Shown: positions 48,332-61,048 of the stretch, one piece after another | How the letters are laid out: each line of letters opens with the position of its first letter | Numbering within the stretch: the stretch's first letter is position 1 | NCBI RefSeq assembly: GCF_018863415.1 | Contig: NZ_JAHKSN010000024.1 | Span: 1-64,000, forward strand | Direction of reading: 5' to 3' | Source of the DNA: Deinococcus aestuarii | GTDB lineage: Bacteria; Deinococcota; Deinococci; Deinococcales; Deinococcaceae | DNA length: 64,000 nucleotides | The notes under the pieces: generated by a model | Told to the model about the DNA's origin: nothing | Databases searched by the model: none | Seen by the model: the letters and a program-made list of their open reading frames with translations, nothing else | Translations under genes and position numbers: made by a program

Positions 48332-48337
48332 AGCGTA
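48332..48337 (-). promoter_or_regulatory. -10 box TACGCT, leaderless ydcF-like gene
   Basis: TACGCT ends 7 bases before the ATG at 48324. A second TACGCT on the opposite strand near 48422 probably serves topA with a short leader. Confidence 0.5.
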
Positions 48338-48459
48338 GCACGGAGAAAAGGCGGCTGGGTGGGGAAAGAATGGGCCGGGAGGTTTCCGTGACATGCGGCG
48401 CCGTACCGTGAGGGGGGCTGTGCTACGCTCCGCGCAAGTTTCTCAGGGGAGCCTTCGTT

Positions 48460-51423
<2,964 letters not shown>

Positions 51424-51424
51424 C

Positions 51425-51760
51425 TTGCCCAGCCGTCCGCCCCTCCGGCGCAGGCCCCCGCCCCAGACCCTGCACCTCGCGCGGCTGGCGCAGGGCACGC
51501 CGGGGGAGTGGGTGGCCTTGCCGGGGGGCCTCCTGCGAGTCCTCGCGCTGGGCGGCAAGGTGGACGGTCCCGCCGCGACGGGCTGGCTCACCTGCCTGAC
51601 GGGCGAGGCCATCCTCGACCTGCCGGAGCGCGAGTTCGTCCGCCTGCGCCCCGCCGAGACCTACCGCGTCACGCTGGGGGAACCGTGGACGGCGCTGCCC
51701 GTGCGGGAAGGAACGGTGCTCCTCCTCGCGCCGGACGGGGAGACAGGCCGCTCCTCCTGA
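51425..51760 (+). CDS. small beta-rich protein, unknown
   Basis: A 111-residue protein starting with TTG one base after the topA stop, so probably cotranscribed. After a basic Pro/Arg-rich N-terminus (PSRPPLRRRPPPQ) the sequence is beta-rich (GEWVALPGGLLRVLALGG, WLTCLTGEAILDLPEREFVRL), reminiscent of DUF2917 or cupin-type sheets. No catalytic motif is seen. Confidence 0.5.
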   Translation: MPSRPPLRRRPPPQTLHLARLAQGTPGEWVALPGGLLRVLALGGKVDGPAATGWLTCLTGEAILDLPEREFVRLRPAETYRVTLGEPWTALPVREGTVLLLAPDGETGRSS

Positions 51761-51799
51761 ATCGCGTCTCACGGGACGCTTGCCGCCCCCTGCCGGTGC

Positions 51800-51805
51800 T
51801 AGCGT
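51800..51805 (+). promoter_or_regulatory. -10 box TAGCGT, leaderless mqnC
   Basis: TAGCGT ends 6 bases before the ATG at 51812. Confidence 0.5.
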
Positions 51806-51811
51806 GACCCC

Positions 51812-52978
51812 ATGTCCTCCGGTGCCGAACTCCTCCAGAAGGCCGCCTCCGGCGTGCGCCTGAGCGCCGCCGAGATCGAGGCGCTGTACCACCTCCCGCT
51901 GCCCGAGGTGGCCGCCGTCGCCCACGGGCTGCGCCTGGAGCGGCGCGACCCCGACGTGGTGACCTTCCTGATCGACCGGAACATCAATTACACCAACGTC
52001 TGCAACGTGGGCTGCAACTTCTGCGCCTTCTACCGCACCCGCCGCCAGAAGGACAGCTATACGCTGGACTACGAGGAGATCAGCGCCAAGATCAGGGATC
52101 TGGAGGCGGTCGGCGGCACCCGCATCCTCCTCCAGGGGGGCGTGAATCCCGAATTAGGGCTGGACTACTACACGGGCCTCTTGTGGCACGTCAAGGCGCA
52201 CCACCCCACCATCCGCATCGACGCCTTCTCGCCGGAAGAAGTGCTCTTCATGGAGAAGACCTTCGGGCTGAGCCTGGACGCACTCCTCGACACGCTCATC
52301 GAGGCGGGGCTCGACGGGCTGCCGGGGGCGGGCGGGGAGATTCTGGAGGACGAGGTGCGTCAGGGAGCGGCCCCCGCGCGCATCCGCTCGGACGACTGGT
52401 TCCGGATCATCGACGCGGCGCAGCGCAAGGGGCTGTACACGATTTCCACGATGGTGATCGGCTTCGGGGAAAGTTTCGCCCAGCGCGCGGCCCACCTCCT
52501 CAAGATCCGGGAGCAGCAGGACCGGGCGAACGCGCTCTACGGCGGCAACGGCTTTTCGGGCTTCGCCATGTGGACCCTCCAGACCGAGCACACGCGGCTG
52601 CACGGCAAGGCGCCTGGCGCGACCGCCCACGAGTACCTTCAGCAGCTCGCGGTGGCGCGCATCGCCCTGGACAACGTGCCCAACATCCAGGCGTCGTGGC
52701 CCGCGCAGGGCTTCAAGGTGGCGCAGGCGTCGCTCTACTACGGGGCGAACGACCTCGGGAGCACCATGCTGGAGGAGAACGTGGTCTCAGCGGCGGGCGG
52801 GCACGGGCGGCACAGCGCCACCGTGCGCGAACTCGTGCGCATCGCCGTGGACGCGGGCTATACCCCCGCCATCCGCAACAGCCGCTTCCAGATCATCGCC
52901 TGGCCCGACGCGGACGCCCTGCTGAACCGCACCGAGGCCAACCCCGAGGCGGAGCGGGCCGTGGGAGCGGTGGGGTAG
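51812..52978 (+). CDS. mqnC: cyclic dehypoxanthine futalosine synthase
   Basis: A 388-residue radical SAM enzyme of the futalosine route to menaquinone. The [4Fe-4S] cysteines are Cys64, Cys68 and Cys71 (NVCNVGCNFCAFYRT, a CX3CX2C motif). Other family stretches are RILLQGGVNPELGLDYY, GLPGAGGEILEDEVR, TMVIGFGES, QASWPAQGFKVAQASLYYGANDLGSTMLEENVVSAAG and NSRFQII. Deinococcus makes menaquinone by this pathway. No other mqn gene is in the window. Confidence 0.93.
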   Translation: MSSGAELLQKAASGVRLSAAEIEALYHLPLPEVAAVAHGLRLERRDPDVVTFLIDRNINYTNVCNVGCNFCAFYRTRRQKDSYTLDYEEISAKIRDLEAVGGTRILLQGGVNPELGLDYYTGLLWHVKAHHPTIRIDAFSPEEVLFMEKTFGLSLDALLDTLIEAGLDGLPGAGGEILEDEVRQGAAPARIRSDDWFRIIDAAQRKGLYTISTMVIGFGESFAQRAAHLLKIREQQDRANALYGGNGFSGFAMWTLQTEHTRLHGKAPGATAHEYLQQLAVARIALDNVPNIQASWPAQGFKVAQASLYYGANDLGSTMLEENVVSAAGGHGRHSATVRELVRIAVDAGYTPAIRNSRFQIIAWPDADALLNRTEANPEAERAVGAVG

Positions 52979-53143
52979 GGTCTTGGCCGGAGCTTGGGTT
53001 CGCCACCCGCGCCTTTACCTTCAAGATGAAGTAGTTCACAATGGGTCCATGTGTTGTGGGTTGACCGGGGGTTTCCTCCCGTTGATGGACGGAGGAAGAG
53101 AGGACCCGGCCAGACGGGTGTCGTTTGTTTTCGGGGGGGGCCT

Positions 53144-53485
53144 TTGCTCGCGTTCGTGATCTGCGAGGCCCTGGACGGGAAGGTGTGGCAGGCGGAGGCG
53201 CGGTTTCTGGTGCGCTCGGCACGTGACCTGCGGGCGCTGCTCGCCTCGGCGGGGCTGGGCGACCGGGGCCACCAGCCCGACGTGAGCGTGACCGTGCGGG
53301 GCGACCTGCTGATGGAAGACCGCCGGGTCAGCGGGCGTACGGTCCTGACCACGGAAGAGGTCGCCCGCCTCGCGGAGATGGCCGAGCCCAACGAGCGGGC
53401 CCAGCTCCTGGCGTGGCACGCCTTCGCCCAGACGTTGGAGGACGCCGGACGATCCGCGCGGCTGATCTTCTGGTTCGTGGGGTAG
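53144..53485 (+). CDS. hypothetical protein
   Basis: A 113-residue soluble protein, not recognised: LAFVICEALDGKVWQAEARFLVRSARDLRALLASAGLG, then a beta-strand region (PDVSVTVRGDLLMEDRRVSGRTVLT) and a helical C-terminus. The start is uncertain. The TTG at 53144 follows a G-rich ribosome-site-like run, and the frame is open to 53051. Confidence 0.5.
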   Translation: MLAFVICEALDGKVWQAEARFLVRSARDLRALLASAGLGDRGHQPDVSVTVRGDLLMEDRRVSGRTVLTTEEVARLAEMAEPNERAQLLAWHAFAQTLEDAGRSARLIFWFVG

Positions 53486-53501
53486 GGGAGGCGAGCCCCG
53501 C

Positions 53502-53753
53502 TCAGGCTGCCCCGTCCACCTGTTCGTCCACCCGCGCCCGCCGTTCGAGGTCGTCGAGTGCCCGCTCGTAGAGGTCTTGGTCGAGACCGGGCACCACCGC
53601 GAGAAAGGTCGCCGCGTCCTCTAGCGCGGCGTGGAGGCTGTCGTGGTGCCAGCCCGGCCCCTCGGCGATCAGGCGCACGCGGCCGGACGTGAGGAGAAAG
53701 CGCACGCGCCCCTGGCTCGTCCGCGTGTCGCTGAAGTGCCGGGTCACGTTCAT
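53502..53753 (-). CDS. hypothetical protein
   Basis: An 83-residue acidic protein, not recognised: a beta-rich first half (MNVTRHFSDTRTSQGRVRFLLTSGRVRLIAEG) and a helical second half (SLHAALEDAATFLAVV, DLYERALDDLERRARVDEQ). TACGCT 6 bases before this ATG supports it over the ATG at 53795. It is convergent with the gene before it. Confidence 0.5.
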   Translation of the reverse strand: MNVTRHFSDTRTSQGRVRFLLTSGRVRLIAEGPGWHHDSLHAALEDAATFLAVVPGLDQDLYERALDDLERRARVDEQVDGAA

Positions 53754-53759
53754 GTCCTC

Positions 53760-53765
53760 AGCGTA
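53760..53765 (-). promoter_or_regulatory. -10 box TACGCT, leaderless gene 53753
   Basis: TACGCT ends 6 bases before the ATG at 53753. Confidence 0.45.
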
Positions 53766-53795
53766 GAAAACGGGCGTGAGGCCAGCATCGACCAA

Positions 53796-54231
53796 AATGA
53801 TGAGGCGTTCAGGGTGCGGGCAGGCGTCATGGGCGGTGTGTTCCCTTCCCTCTCGTCACCGTGCGGGTGGTCCCGCCTCAATGCCGGTCCCGGTGCCGTG
53901 GCGAAGCGGGATTTCGGGCCGGGCAGGGTGGGAGTGCGCGCCTTGTTCATCGCCCGGTAGAGGCAGGGGCGGGGGTGGGGCACGGCGGCGATGCTCGCCC
54001 TCGCCATCTGGCCGCGCGAACACCGGCCCGAGGTGCGGCGCGTCGTTCTCAGCGTGAAGTTCAGGACCCCGGGTCCACCCGCGCTGACCGGAGGGCGGGC
54101 TTCGTCATTCGGGGGGTGCCGGGCCGCAGGAGGTGATGGAGCTGGAGTCGACTGTACCCACCGGCCCCTCATGAAGCGGCGTCCAGAGGTCCCTCACGGC
54201 CCTGGGACCTTCACCCCACACACTCGGGGCG
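53796..54231. other. 436-bp region without a clear gene
   Basis: Several open frames exist on both strands but all are Arg/Pro/Gly-rich and typical of random high-GC DNA. CACACT 7 bases before the glgC ATG may be its -10 box. No repeats or RNA folds were recognised. Confidence 0.4.
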
Positions 54232-55491
54232 ATGAGCACGCGCATTGCCGGTCAGAAGGTCCTCGCCATCGTCCTCGCGGGGGGGAAGGGCAGCCGCCTC
54301 GCTCCGCTGACGACCGAACGGGCTAAACCCGCTGTGCCCTTCCTGGGCACCTACCGATTGATCGACTTCTCCCTCTCCAATCTCGTGAACAGCGGCGTGG
54401 GCGACGTGTGGGTGATCGAGCAGTACCTCCCGCACGGCCTGAACGACCACCTCTCGGGCGGTCGGCCCTGGGACCTCGACCGCACGCGCGGCGGGCTGGT
54501 GGTGATGCCGCCCTTTTCCAGCCCCGAGAACGAGGACGGCGAGTTCGCCCAGGGCAACGCGCACGCCCTGGCCCAGCACGTCCGGCTGATGCGCGAATTC
54601 GCCCCCGACGTGGTGCTGGTGATGAGCGCCGACCACGTTTACAAGCTCGACTATTCCGACGTGATCCGCGAGCACGTCCGCCACGGCGCCAGCGTCACGA
54701 TGGTCACGACCGACCTGAAGGACGCCGCGCAGGCCACCCGTTTCGGCAATGTGCGGGCGGACGGCGAGGGCCGCGTCACCGAGTTCGCCTACAAGCCGGA
54801 CGAGCCGCTGGGGGAGACGGTCACCGCCGAGGTCTTCGTCTACGACGCGGACATCCTGATGGACACCCTGGAGGAGCTGGAGCGGCAGGGCGACTTGGGT
54901 GATTACGGCGAGGAGTTGCTGCCCGCCCTGGTCTCGCGAGGGGACGCCTACGCGCACCCGCTGGAGGGGTACTGGATGGACGTGGGCACGCTGGACGCCT
55001 ACCTCCAGACCCACCGGGATTTCCTGGACGGCCACGGCTTCCCGCTCGACACGCGCGACTGGCCCTTCATCACGAGTTCGATCTCCCGGCCCCCCACGCG
55101 GGTGCACGGGACCGCCCGGCTCGACCGCGCCTTCCTCTGCGGCGGCGCCGAGATCGCGGGCGAGGTGATCGGCAGCGTGGTCGGCCCCAACGCGGTCGTC
55201 GAGGAGGGCGCCGTGGTCCGCGACAGTATCGTGCAGCCCGGCGCGGTCGTGAGGTCCGGGGCGCGGGTCGTGCGCGCCATCGTGGACGCCCACGCCGTCG
55301 TGGAGGCCGGGGCTGAGGTCGGTGCGGCGGAGGGGGACGGCCCCCCTACCGTGGTCGGCGCCCACAGCGTCGTGGAGGCCGGGGCGAAGGTGGGGGCGAG
55401 TCTGATCGTCGAACCGCGCCAGACGGTGCGTGCCGGTCGGGAGGGGGAGACGGCCCGCCCGGCGGAGAGGGACGACCAGGCGGGGAAATAG
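54232..55491 (+). CDS. glgC: glucose-1-phosphate adenylyltransferase
   Basis: A 419-residue ADP-glucose pyrophosphorylase, the committed step of glycogen synthesis. The catalytic domain has VLAIVLAGGKGSRLAPLTTERAKPAVPF and YRLIDFSLSNLVNSG, and LVMSADHVYKLDY, FAYKPDEP and EGYWMDVGTLDAY mark the sugar-phosphate site. The C-terminal left-handed beta-helix is visible as hexapeptide repeats (IAGEVIGSVVGPNAVVEEGAVVRDSIV). No other glg gene is adjacent. Confidence 0.95.
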   Translation: MSTRIAGQKVLAIVLAGGKGSRLAPLTTERAKPAVPFLGTYRLIDFSLSNLVNSGVGDVWVIEQYLPHGLNDHLSGGRPWDLDRTRGGLVVMPPFSSPENEDGEFAQGNAHALAQHVRLMREFAPDVVLVMSADHVYKLDYSDVIREHVRHGASVTMVTTDLKDAAQATRFGNVRADGEGRVTEFAYKPDEPLGETVTAEVFVYDADILMDTLEELERQGDLGDYGEELLPALVSRGDAYAHPLEGYWMDVGTLDAYLQTHRDFLDGHGFPLDTRDWPFITSSISRPPTRVHGTARLDRAFLCGGAEIAGEVIGSVVGPNAVVEEGAVVRDSIVQPGAVVRSGARVVRAIVDAHAVVEAGAEVGAAEGDGPPTVVGAHSVVEAGAKVGASLIVEPRQTVRAGREGETARPAERDDQAGK

Positions 55492-55520
55492 CCGCCACCT
55501 TTTTCCCCAAGCTGCGAGGG

Positions 55521-55526
55521 TAGACT
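55521..55526 (+). promoter_or_regulatory. -10 box TAGACT of dusA
   Basis: TAGACT ends 11 bases before the ATG at 55538, giving a leader of only a few bases. Confidence 0.5.
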
Positions 55527-55537
55527 GCTCGGCTGAG

Positions 55538-56563
55538 ATGAGTGCCGCGTCCCGCCCACCCCACACCCTGTCCGTCGCCCCGATGATGGACTGGACGGAC
55601 CGGCACTGCCGCGCCTTCCACCGCACCCTGACCCGCCGCACCCTGCTCTACACCGAGATGGTCACGACGGGCGCGATCCTGCACGGCGACCGGGAGCGGC
55701 ACCTGGGCTTCGGGGAGGCCGAGCACCCGGTCGCGCTGCAACTGGGAGGCTCCGACTCCGCCGCCCTCGCCGAGTGCGCCCGCATCGCCGAGGCCTGGGG
55801 CTACGACGAGGTGAACCTCAACTGCGGCTGCCCCAGCGACCGGGTGCAGAATGGGAGTTTCGGCGCCTGCCTGATGGGCACGCCGGACGTGGTGGCCCGC
55901 TGCGTGGAGGCGATGCGCGGCGCGACCTCCCTCCCCATCACGGTCAAGCACCGCATCGGCATCGACGACCTCGACAGTTACGAGCACCTCACCCGCTTCG
56001 TCTCCACGGTCGCGGCGGCGGACTGCGAGACCTTCATCATCCACGCGCGCAAGGCGTGGCTCTCGGGCCTGTCGCCGAAGGAGAACCGGGAGATTCCGCC
56101 CCTGCGCTACGAGGTCGTGCGGCAACTCAAGGAGGACTTCCCGGGGCTGACCGTCGTCCTGAATGGTGGCATCCTGAGCCTCGAAGCCGCGCGGGATCAT
56201 CTGACTTGGGCCGACGGCGTGATGGTCGGGCGGGCAGCCTATCAGGACCCGTACATCCTCGCCACCGCAGACCGGGACATCTTCGGGGAGGACGTGAAAT
56301 CGCCCACCCGGCGCGAGATTGTCGAAGACTTCCTGCCCTACGTCGCGGCGCAGTTGGAGGCGGGGCAGCCTCTGAACCGCGTGATGCGCCACATCCTCGG
56401 CCTCTTCGCGGGGCAGCCTGGCGCCCGTCATTGGAAGCGGACGCTGAGCGAGCAGGGCCACCGCCCCGGCGCGGGGGTGGAGGTCGTGCGGGAGGCGCTG
56501 GCGGGGGTGCCGGAGAGCGTGCTGGACGCGCGGCCCGAGGTGGGTACGGCTCAGCCCGCCTGA
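55538..56563 (+). CDS. dusA: tRNA-dihydrouridine synthase DusA
   Basis: A 341-residue FMN enzyme that reduces uridines 20/20a in the tRNA D-loop. It has SVAPMMDWTDRHCRAFHR, the catalytic Cys111 in GCPSDRVQNGSFGACLM, KHRIGIDD, HARKAWLSGLSPKENREIPPLRY and NGGIL. The DusA subgroup is favoured by the HARKAWLxGLSPKENR run and by length. The open frame upstream to 55430 overlaps glgC and is not used. Confidence 0.94.
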   Translation: MSAASRPPHTLSVAPMMDWTDRHCRAFHRTLTRRTLLYTEMVTTGAILHGDRERHLGFGEAEHPVALQLGGSDSAALAECARIAEAWGYDEVNLNCGCPSDRVQNGSFGACLMGTPDVVARCVEAMRGATSLPITVKHRIGIDDLDSYEHLTRFVSTVAAADCETFIIHARKAWLSGLSPKENREIPPLRYEVVRQLKEDFPGLTVVLNGGILSLEAARDHLTWADGVMVGRAAYQDPYILATADRDIFGEDVKSPTRREIVEDFLPYVAAQLEAGQPLNRVMRHILGLFAGQPGARHWKRTLSEQGHRPGAGVEVVREALAGVPESVLDARPEVGTAQPA

Positions 56564-56565
56564 CC

Positions 56566-57819
<1,254 letters not shown>

Positions 57820-57825
57820 CCGGGC

Positions 57826-57831
57826 AGTCTA
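57826..57831 (-). promoter_or_regulatory. -10 box TAGACT, leaderless MFS gene
   Basis: TAGACT ends 6 bases before the ATG at 57819. Confidence 0.5.
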
Positions 57832-57927
57832 GAGCGGGGGCCGGGAAGGGCGGTAAGCCTTTTGGACGGGTCAAGGCGAGGGAGCGGCTGAGACGAACAG
57901 CCCCGGCCACTCCCCCACGCCTCCCCC

Positions 57928-58977
57928 TCAGCGCGTGAAGTCCGGCTCGGCCTCCAGCCCGCGAATCCAGGCGGCGATGAGGCGGATGCAGGCGTCCACG
58001 TCCCGCGCGTCCACCATCTCGTTCGGGGAGTGCATGTAACGGGCGGGGGCGCTGACCACCGCACTCGGCACGCCCGCCCGCGCGAGGCTGAGGGCGTCCC
58101 CGTCGGTGGCCGTGGAGTGCGGGTTGGCGCTGAGGGTGTAGGGAATCCCCTCTGCCTGCGCCGCGGCGATCATCTGCCGCCGGATCACCGGGCTCGTCCG
58201 CGCGCTCACGCTGAGGTTGGCGCCCGAGCCGAAGGGCTTCACGCCGCTCCTTTTCTCGCTCACGCCCGGCTGCTTGGTCTCGTGCGTGAGGTCCACGGCG
58301 ACGCCCGCGACCGGGTTCAGGCGGTAGCCGCTCACCTGCGCCCCGAAGAGCCCGATCTCCTCCTGGCTCGTGCCGACGGCGACGACACGGTATTTCAGCT
58401 CTGTCCCGGCCAGCGCCCGCAGCGCCTCCAGTACGATAAAGGCGCCCACCCGGTTGTCGAGTGCCCGGCCCACGATCCGCTCGCCCACGAGGAGGGGCCC
58501 CTGGTCAATCACGCCCACGGTGCCGACCGGGATGCGGGCCTGCGCCTCCTCCCTGCTCAGGCCCACGTCGAGCCACAGGTCCTCCATCTTGCTCGCCTGC
58601 TTGCGGTCCTCGGGTTCCATCAGGTGAATCGGCTTCTTGCCCACCACGCCGGTCAGGTCGCCCTCCGGCGCGAGGAGGCGGATGCGCTGCCCCACGAGGA
58701 CCTGCGGGTCCCAGCCGCCGACGCCGACCACGCTGAGGAGTCCCTCGTCGCCCACATGGCTCACCATCAGGCCGATCTCGTCGAGGTGGCCCATCAGGGC
58801 AATCGTCGGCGCGTCCTCGGGGCCGAGTTCGGCGTAGACGTTGCCGAAGTGGTCCTCGGACACGCGGGCGAAGGTCTGCGCCTCCCGCTTCCACACGTCC
58901 GCCGCCCGGCGCTCGGAGCCGCTGGGCCCGGCCTCGCGCAGCAGGGCGAAGAGGAAGTCCTGATTGATTTCAACCAT
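57928..58977 (-). CDS. M42 family metallopeptidase (glutamyl/leucyl aminopeptidase type)
   Basis: A 349-residue TET-type aminopeptidase. The two metals are held by IALMGHLDEIGLMV (His), GRALDNRVGAFIVLEAL (Asp), VGTSQEEIGLFGA (catalytic and ligand Glu), VAVDLTHE and RYMHSPNEMVD. The family forms dodecameric cytosolic shells that trim peptides. The ATG at 58977 is supported by TAGACT 7 bases upstream. The 178-codon upstream extension overlaps apaG and is rejected. Confidence 0.93.
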   Translation of the reverse strand: MVEINQDFLFALLREAGPSGSERRAADVWKREAQTFARVSEDHFGNVYAELGPEDAPTIALMGHLDEIGLMVSHVGDEGLLSVVGVGGWDPQVLVGQRIRLLAPEGDLTGVVGKKPIHLMEPEDRKQASKMEDLWLDVGLSREEAQARIPVGTVGVIDQGPLLVGERIVGRALDNRVGAFIVLEALRALAGTELKYRVVAVGTSQEEIGLFGAQVSGYRLNPVAGVAVDLTHETKQPGVSEKRSGVKPFGSGANLSVSARTSPVIRRQMIAAAQAEGIPYTLSANPHSTATDGDALSLARAGVPSAVVSAPARYMHSPNEMVDARDVDACIRLIAAWIRGLEAEPDFTR

Positions 58978-58984
58978 GCGGGGA

Positions 58985-59007
58985 AGTCTACGCCACGCGG
59001 CTATGCT
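58985..59007. promoter_or_regulatory. divergent leaderless -10 boxes (M42 peptidase and apaG)
   Basis: TAGACT on the minus strand (58990-58985) and TATGCT on the plus strand (59002-59007) sit in a 36-bp space between the two start codons. Confidence 0.6.
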
Positions 59008-59013
59008 GCCCGC

Positions 59014-59424
59014 ATGACCCATCCCCCCAGCCCGGACAGCGACCCGGCGAGCCCCGTGCCCGACGTGCGCGTCACCGTGGACGTGCAGCACTTTCCCTCC
59101 CACTCGACCCCGAAGCGCCGCGTCTTCGCCTACGTCATTCGCATCGAGAACCACAGCGACGAGACGTGGCAGCTCCTGGCCCGCCACTGGAACATCGTGG
59201 ACGCTTCTGGCCGCGAGACGGTGGTGGACGGCGACGGCGTGGTCGGCCAGCAGCCCCTCATCGCGCCGGGCGGCGTCTTCGTGTACGACTCCTTCGTGAC
59301 CGTGCAGGACACGCCGGGGCGCATGGGCGGCCACTACGTCATGCAGGACGCCTGGGGAGTGCGGGCGCGGGTGCCGATCCCCCCCTTCGTGCTGGAGGTG
59401 CCGGGGGAAAGGACGTTGAATTAG
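59014..59424 (+). CDS. apaG: ApaG domain protein
   Basis: A 136-residue ApaG: VTVDVQHFPSHSTPKRRVFAYVIRIENHSDETWQLLARHWNIVDASGRETVVDGDGVVGQQPLIAPGGVFVYDSF is the family core, a fibronectin-III-like sandwich, ending PPFVLEVPGERTLN. The function is unclear, with links to Co2+/Mg2+ efflux and diadenosine tetraphosphate metabolism. Decayed copies of its 3' end recur downstream (59666-59698 and 60990-61048). Confidence 0.93.
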   Translation: MTHPPSPDSDPASPVPDVRVTVDVQHFPSHSTPKRRVFAYVIRIENHSDETWQLLARHWNIVDASGRETVVDGDGVVGQQPLIAPGGVFVYDSFVTVQDTPGRMGGHYVMQDAWGVRARVPIPPFVLEVPGERTLN

Positions 59425-59465
59425 GAGGCGTTCCGGAGGTGATGATGTGGCCGCCTGAAACAGCG

Positions 59466-59597
59466 TCAGCGAGGAGCAGGCGGCATATCGCACGCGATGG
59501 GCGACCACGGACAATCCCAGCGGGCGGGGTTGGTCGAGAACCCGCAGGAGGAGAGCAGGAAGGCCAAAACGCCAAAGGCTAGAACGCGCCGCTTCAT
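59466..59597 (-). CDS. 43-residue lipoprotein
   Basis: MKRRVLAFGVLAFLLSSCG gives a textbook lipoprotein signal with lipobox LSSC. The remaining 25 residues contain two more Cys and several Pro and Trp, and could form one disulphide. A weak AGGA lies 9 bases upstream. It lies between apaG and the MFS gene, within the segment bounded by apaG-tail copies. Confidence 0.55.
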   Translation of the reverse strand: MKRRVLAFGVLAFLLSSCGFSTNPARWDCPWSPIACDMPPAPR

Positions 59598-59665
59598 GGA
59601 GACATCCTGGCAGGCGGTCTCTTACGGAACTCTGCTCTCCTCACGCCTGCGACCCCTCTGGAAGG

Positions 59666-59698
59666 GGCGGAAGTGTCGGGGGAGCGGACGCTGAATGA
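59666..59698 (+). pseudogene. decayed copy of the apaG 3' end
   Basis: GTGTCGGGGGAGCGGACGC and then TGAATGAGG match the end of apaG (encoding VPGERTLN and the stop) with about four substitutions. It lies about 280 bases downstream of the real end and just upstream of the MFS gene. Confidence 0.5.
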
Positions 59699-59723
59699 GG
59701 ATGCTCGCTCAGCGATGACGCGC

Positions 59724-59729
59724 TAGGCT
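59724..59729 (+). promoter_or_regulatory. -10 box TAGGCT, leaderless MFS gene
   Basis: TAGGCT ends 5 bases before the ATG at 59735. Confidence 0.5.
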
Positions 59730-59734
59730 CAGCC

Positions 59735-60973
59735 ATGAGGGCGTGGCGGGCGGGACCGACCTTCCGGCGACTGTGGCTGGCGAGCACGAGCGCGAATATC
59801 GGGGACGGCATCGGCAAAACGGCGCTGCCGCTGCTCGTCGCGTCGATCTCCCGCGATCCCATCGTCGTTGCCAGCCTCTCGGCCTTCGCGGCGCTGCCCG
59901 GCCTGGTGTTCACGCTCCCTTTCGGTGCCCTGATCGACCGGCTCGACCGCCGCACCCTGCTCGTGGTCGCGCACACGTCACGCGGGGTGCTGCTCGGCCT
60001 GCTCGCCCTCGCCATCTTTATGGGGCACCTCCAGATTGCCCTGCTGTACGCGGTCGCCTTCGTCCTCGGCACGGCGGAGACGCTGGCGGACGGGACCGCC
60101 GAGACCTTCGTGCCGTCGCTCGTCGAGAACGAGCACCTTGAGGACGCCAACGGCGCGCTGTACGCCACGAGCGTGACGAGCAACGAGTTCGTCGGCCCAC
60201 CTCTGGGGGGTCTGCTGTTCGCCGCCTCTCCCGGTCTGCCGTTTCTCGTGAACGCCCTGAGCTTTCTCGGGAGTACGGCCCTGATCTCGACCCTGCCCAG
60301 CCGACCCGCGCGGCGAGGAGTGGCGGGCGAACCGTGGTGGCGCGAGGTGACGGACGGCCTGAAGTGGCTGTGGTCACACCCGCTGCTGCGCTCCGTGGCC
60401 CTGCTGATGGCCCTCACGACGCTGCTCGACGCGGCGGTGTTCGCGCTGTTCGTCCTCTTTGCGACGGCTCTCCCCGGCGTCGGTCCGGTCGGCTACGGCC
60501 TGCTGCTCACGGCGGGCGCGGTGGGGCACATTCTCGGCAGCCTGTTGTCGCCGTATGTCTCACGGCGCTTCGGGGCGGGGCGGACCGTGCTCGGCTCGGT
60601 GTTCGTCCTGGGGCTCGTGTATCTCGGCTTGAGTCTCCTCCACGCGCCGCCGCTGCTGGCCGCGCTGCTGGTGCTCGACGGCCTCAACCTGGGCTTGTCC
60701 GGGGTCGTAAAGGTGTCGTTGCGTCAGCGGCTCGTGCCGCCGGACCTGCGCGGGAGGGTGGGCGGGGCGTACCGCTTCGTGGTCGCCGGTGCCGCCCCGC
60801 TCGGCGCGTTTCTGGGAGGTGTGCTCGGCCAGACCCTGGGCCTGCGCCAGACCTTTGGGGTGGCGGGTGGGCTGGCCCTCGTGGTGGCGGTGCTGTTCGT
60901 GGGCCGCGTGAACAACCGGGCGGTGGCCCGCGCCCAGGAGCGGGTGGACGGACAGACCCATTCTTCCGCGTGA
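59735..60973 (+). CDS. MFS transporter, EntS/MDR-like
   Basis: A 412-residue major facilitator with about 12 membrane segments. The N-terminus WRAGPTFRRLWLASTSANIGDGI and motif A LPFGALIDRLDRRTLLVVAHTSRG place it in the MFS_3/EntS-like group, which exports siderophores, macrolides or other drugs. The substrate is unknown. It is flanked on both sides by decayed copies of the apaG 3' end, suggesting insertion at that site. Confidence 0.88.
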   Translation: MRAWRAGPTFRRLWLASTSANIGDGIGKTALPLLVASISRDPIVVASLSAFAALPGLVFTLPFGALIDRLDRRTLLVVAHTSRGVLLGLLALAIFMGHLQIALLYAVAFVLGTAETLADGTAETFVPSLVENEHLEDANGALYATSVTSNEFVGPPLGGLLFAASPGLPFLVNALSFLGSTALISTLPSRPARRGVAGEPWWREVTDGLKWLWSHPLLRSVALLMALTTLLDAAVFALFVLFATALPGVGPVGYGLLLTAGAVGHILGSLLSPYVSRRFGAGRTVLGSVFVLGLVYLGLSLLHAPPLLAALLVLDGLNLGLSGVVKVSLRQRLVPPDLRGRVGGAYRFVVAGAAPLGAFLGGVLGQTLGLRQTFGVAGGLALVVAVLFVGRVNNRAVARAQERVDGQTHSSA

Positions 60974-60989
60974 GTGACGGCGGTGGGTG

Positions 60990-61048
60990 TGGGTGCCCCC
61001 ATCCCGCCCTTCGTGCTGGAGGTGCCGGGGGAGAGGACGCTGAATTAG
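60990..61048 (+). pseudogene. second copy of the apaG 3' end
   Basis: About 55 bases can be read as PIPPFVLEVPGERTLN plus TAG, the same last 16 residues as apaG, with silent-type differences and a small indel just upstream. No start or 5' part of apaG is present. Confidence 0.75.

Noticed and set aside
53750..54172. 140-codon minus-strand frame before glgC
   Set aside because: Arg/Pro/Ala-rich, no start signal and no domain. Treated as non-coding.
57928..59514. M42 peptidase with a 178-residue N-terminal extension
   Set aside because: The extension is antisense to apaG, and a promoter box lies right before the internal ATG at 58977.
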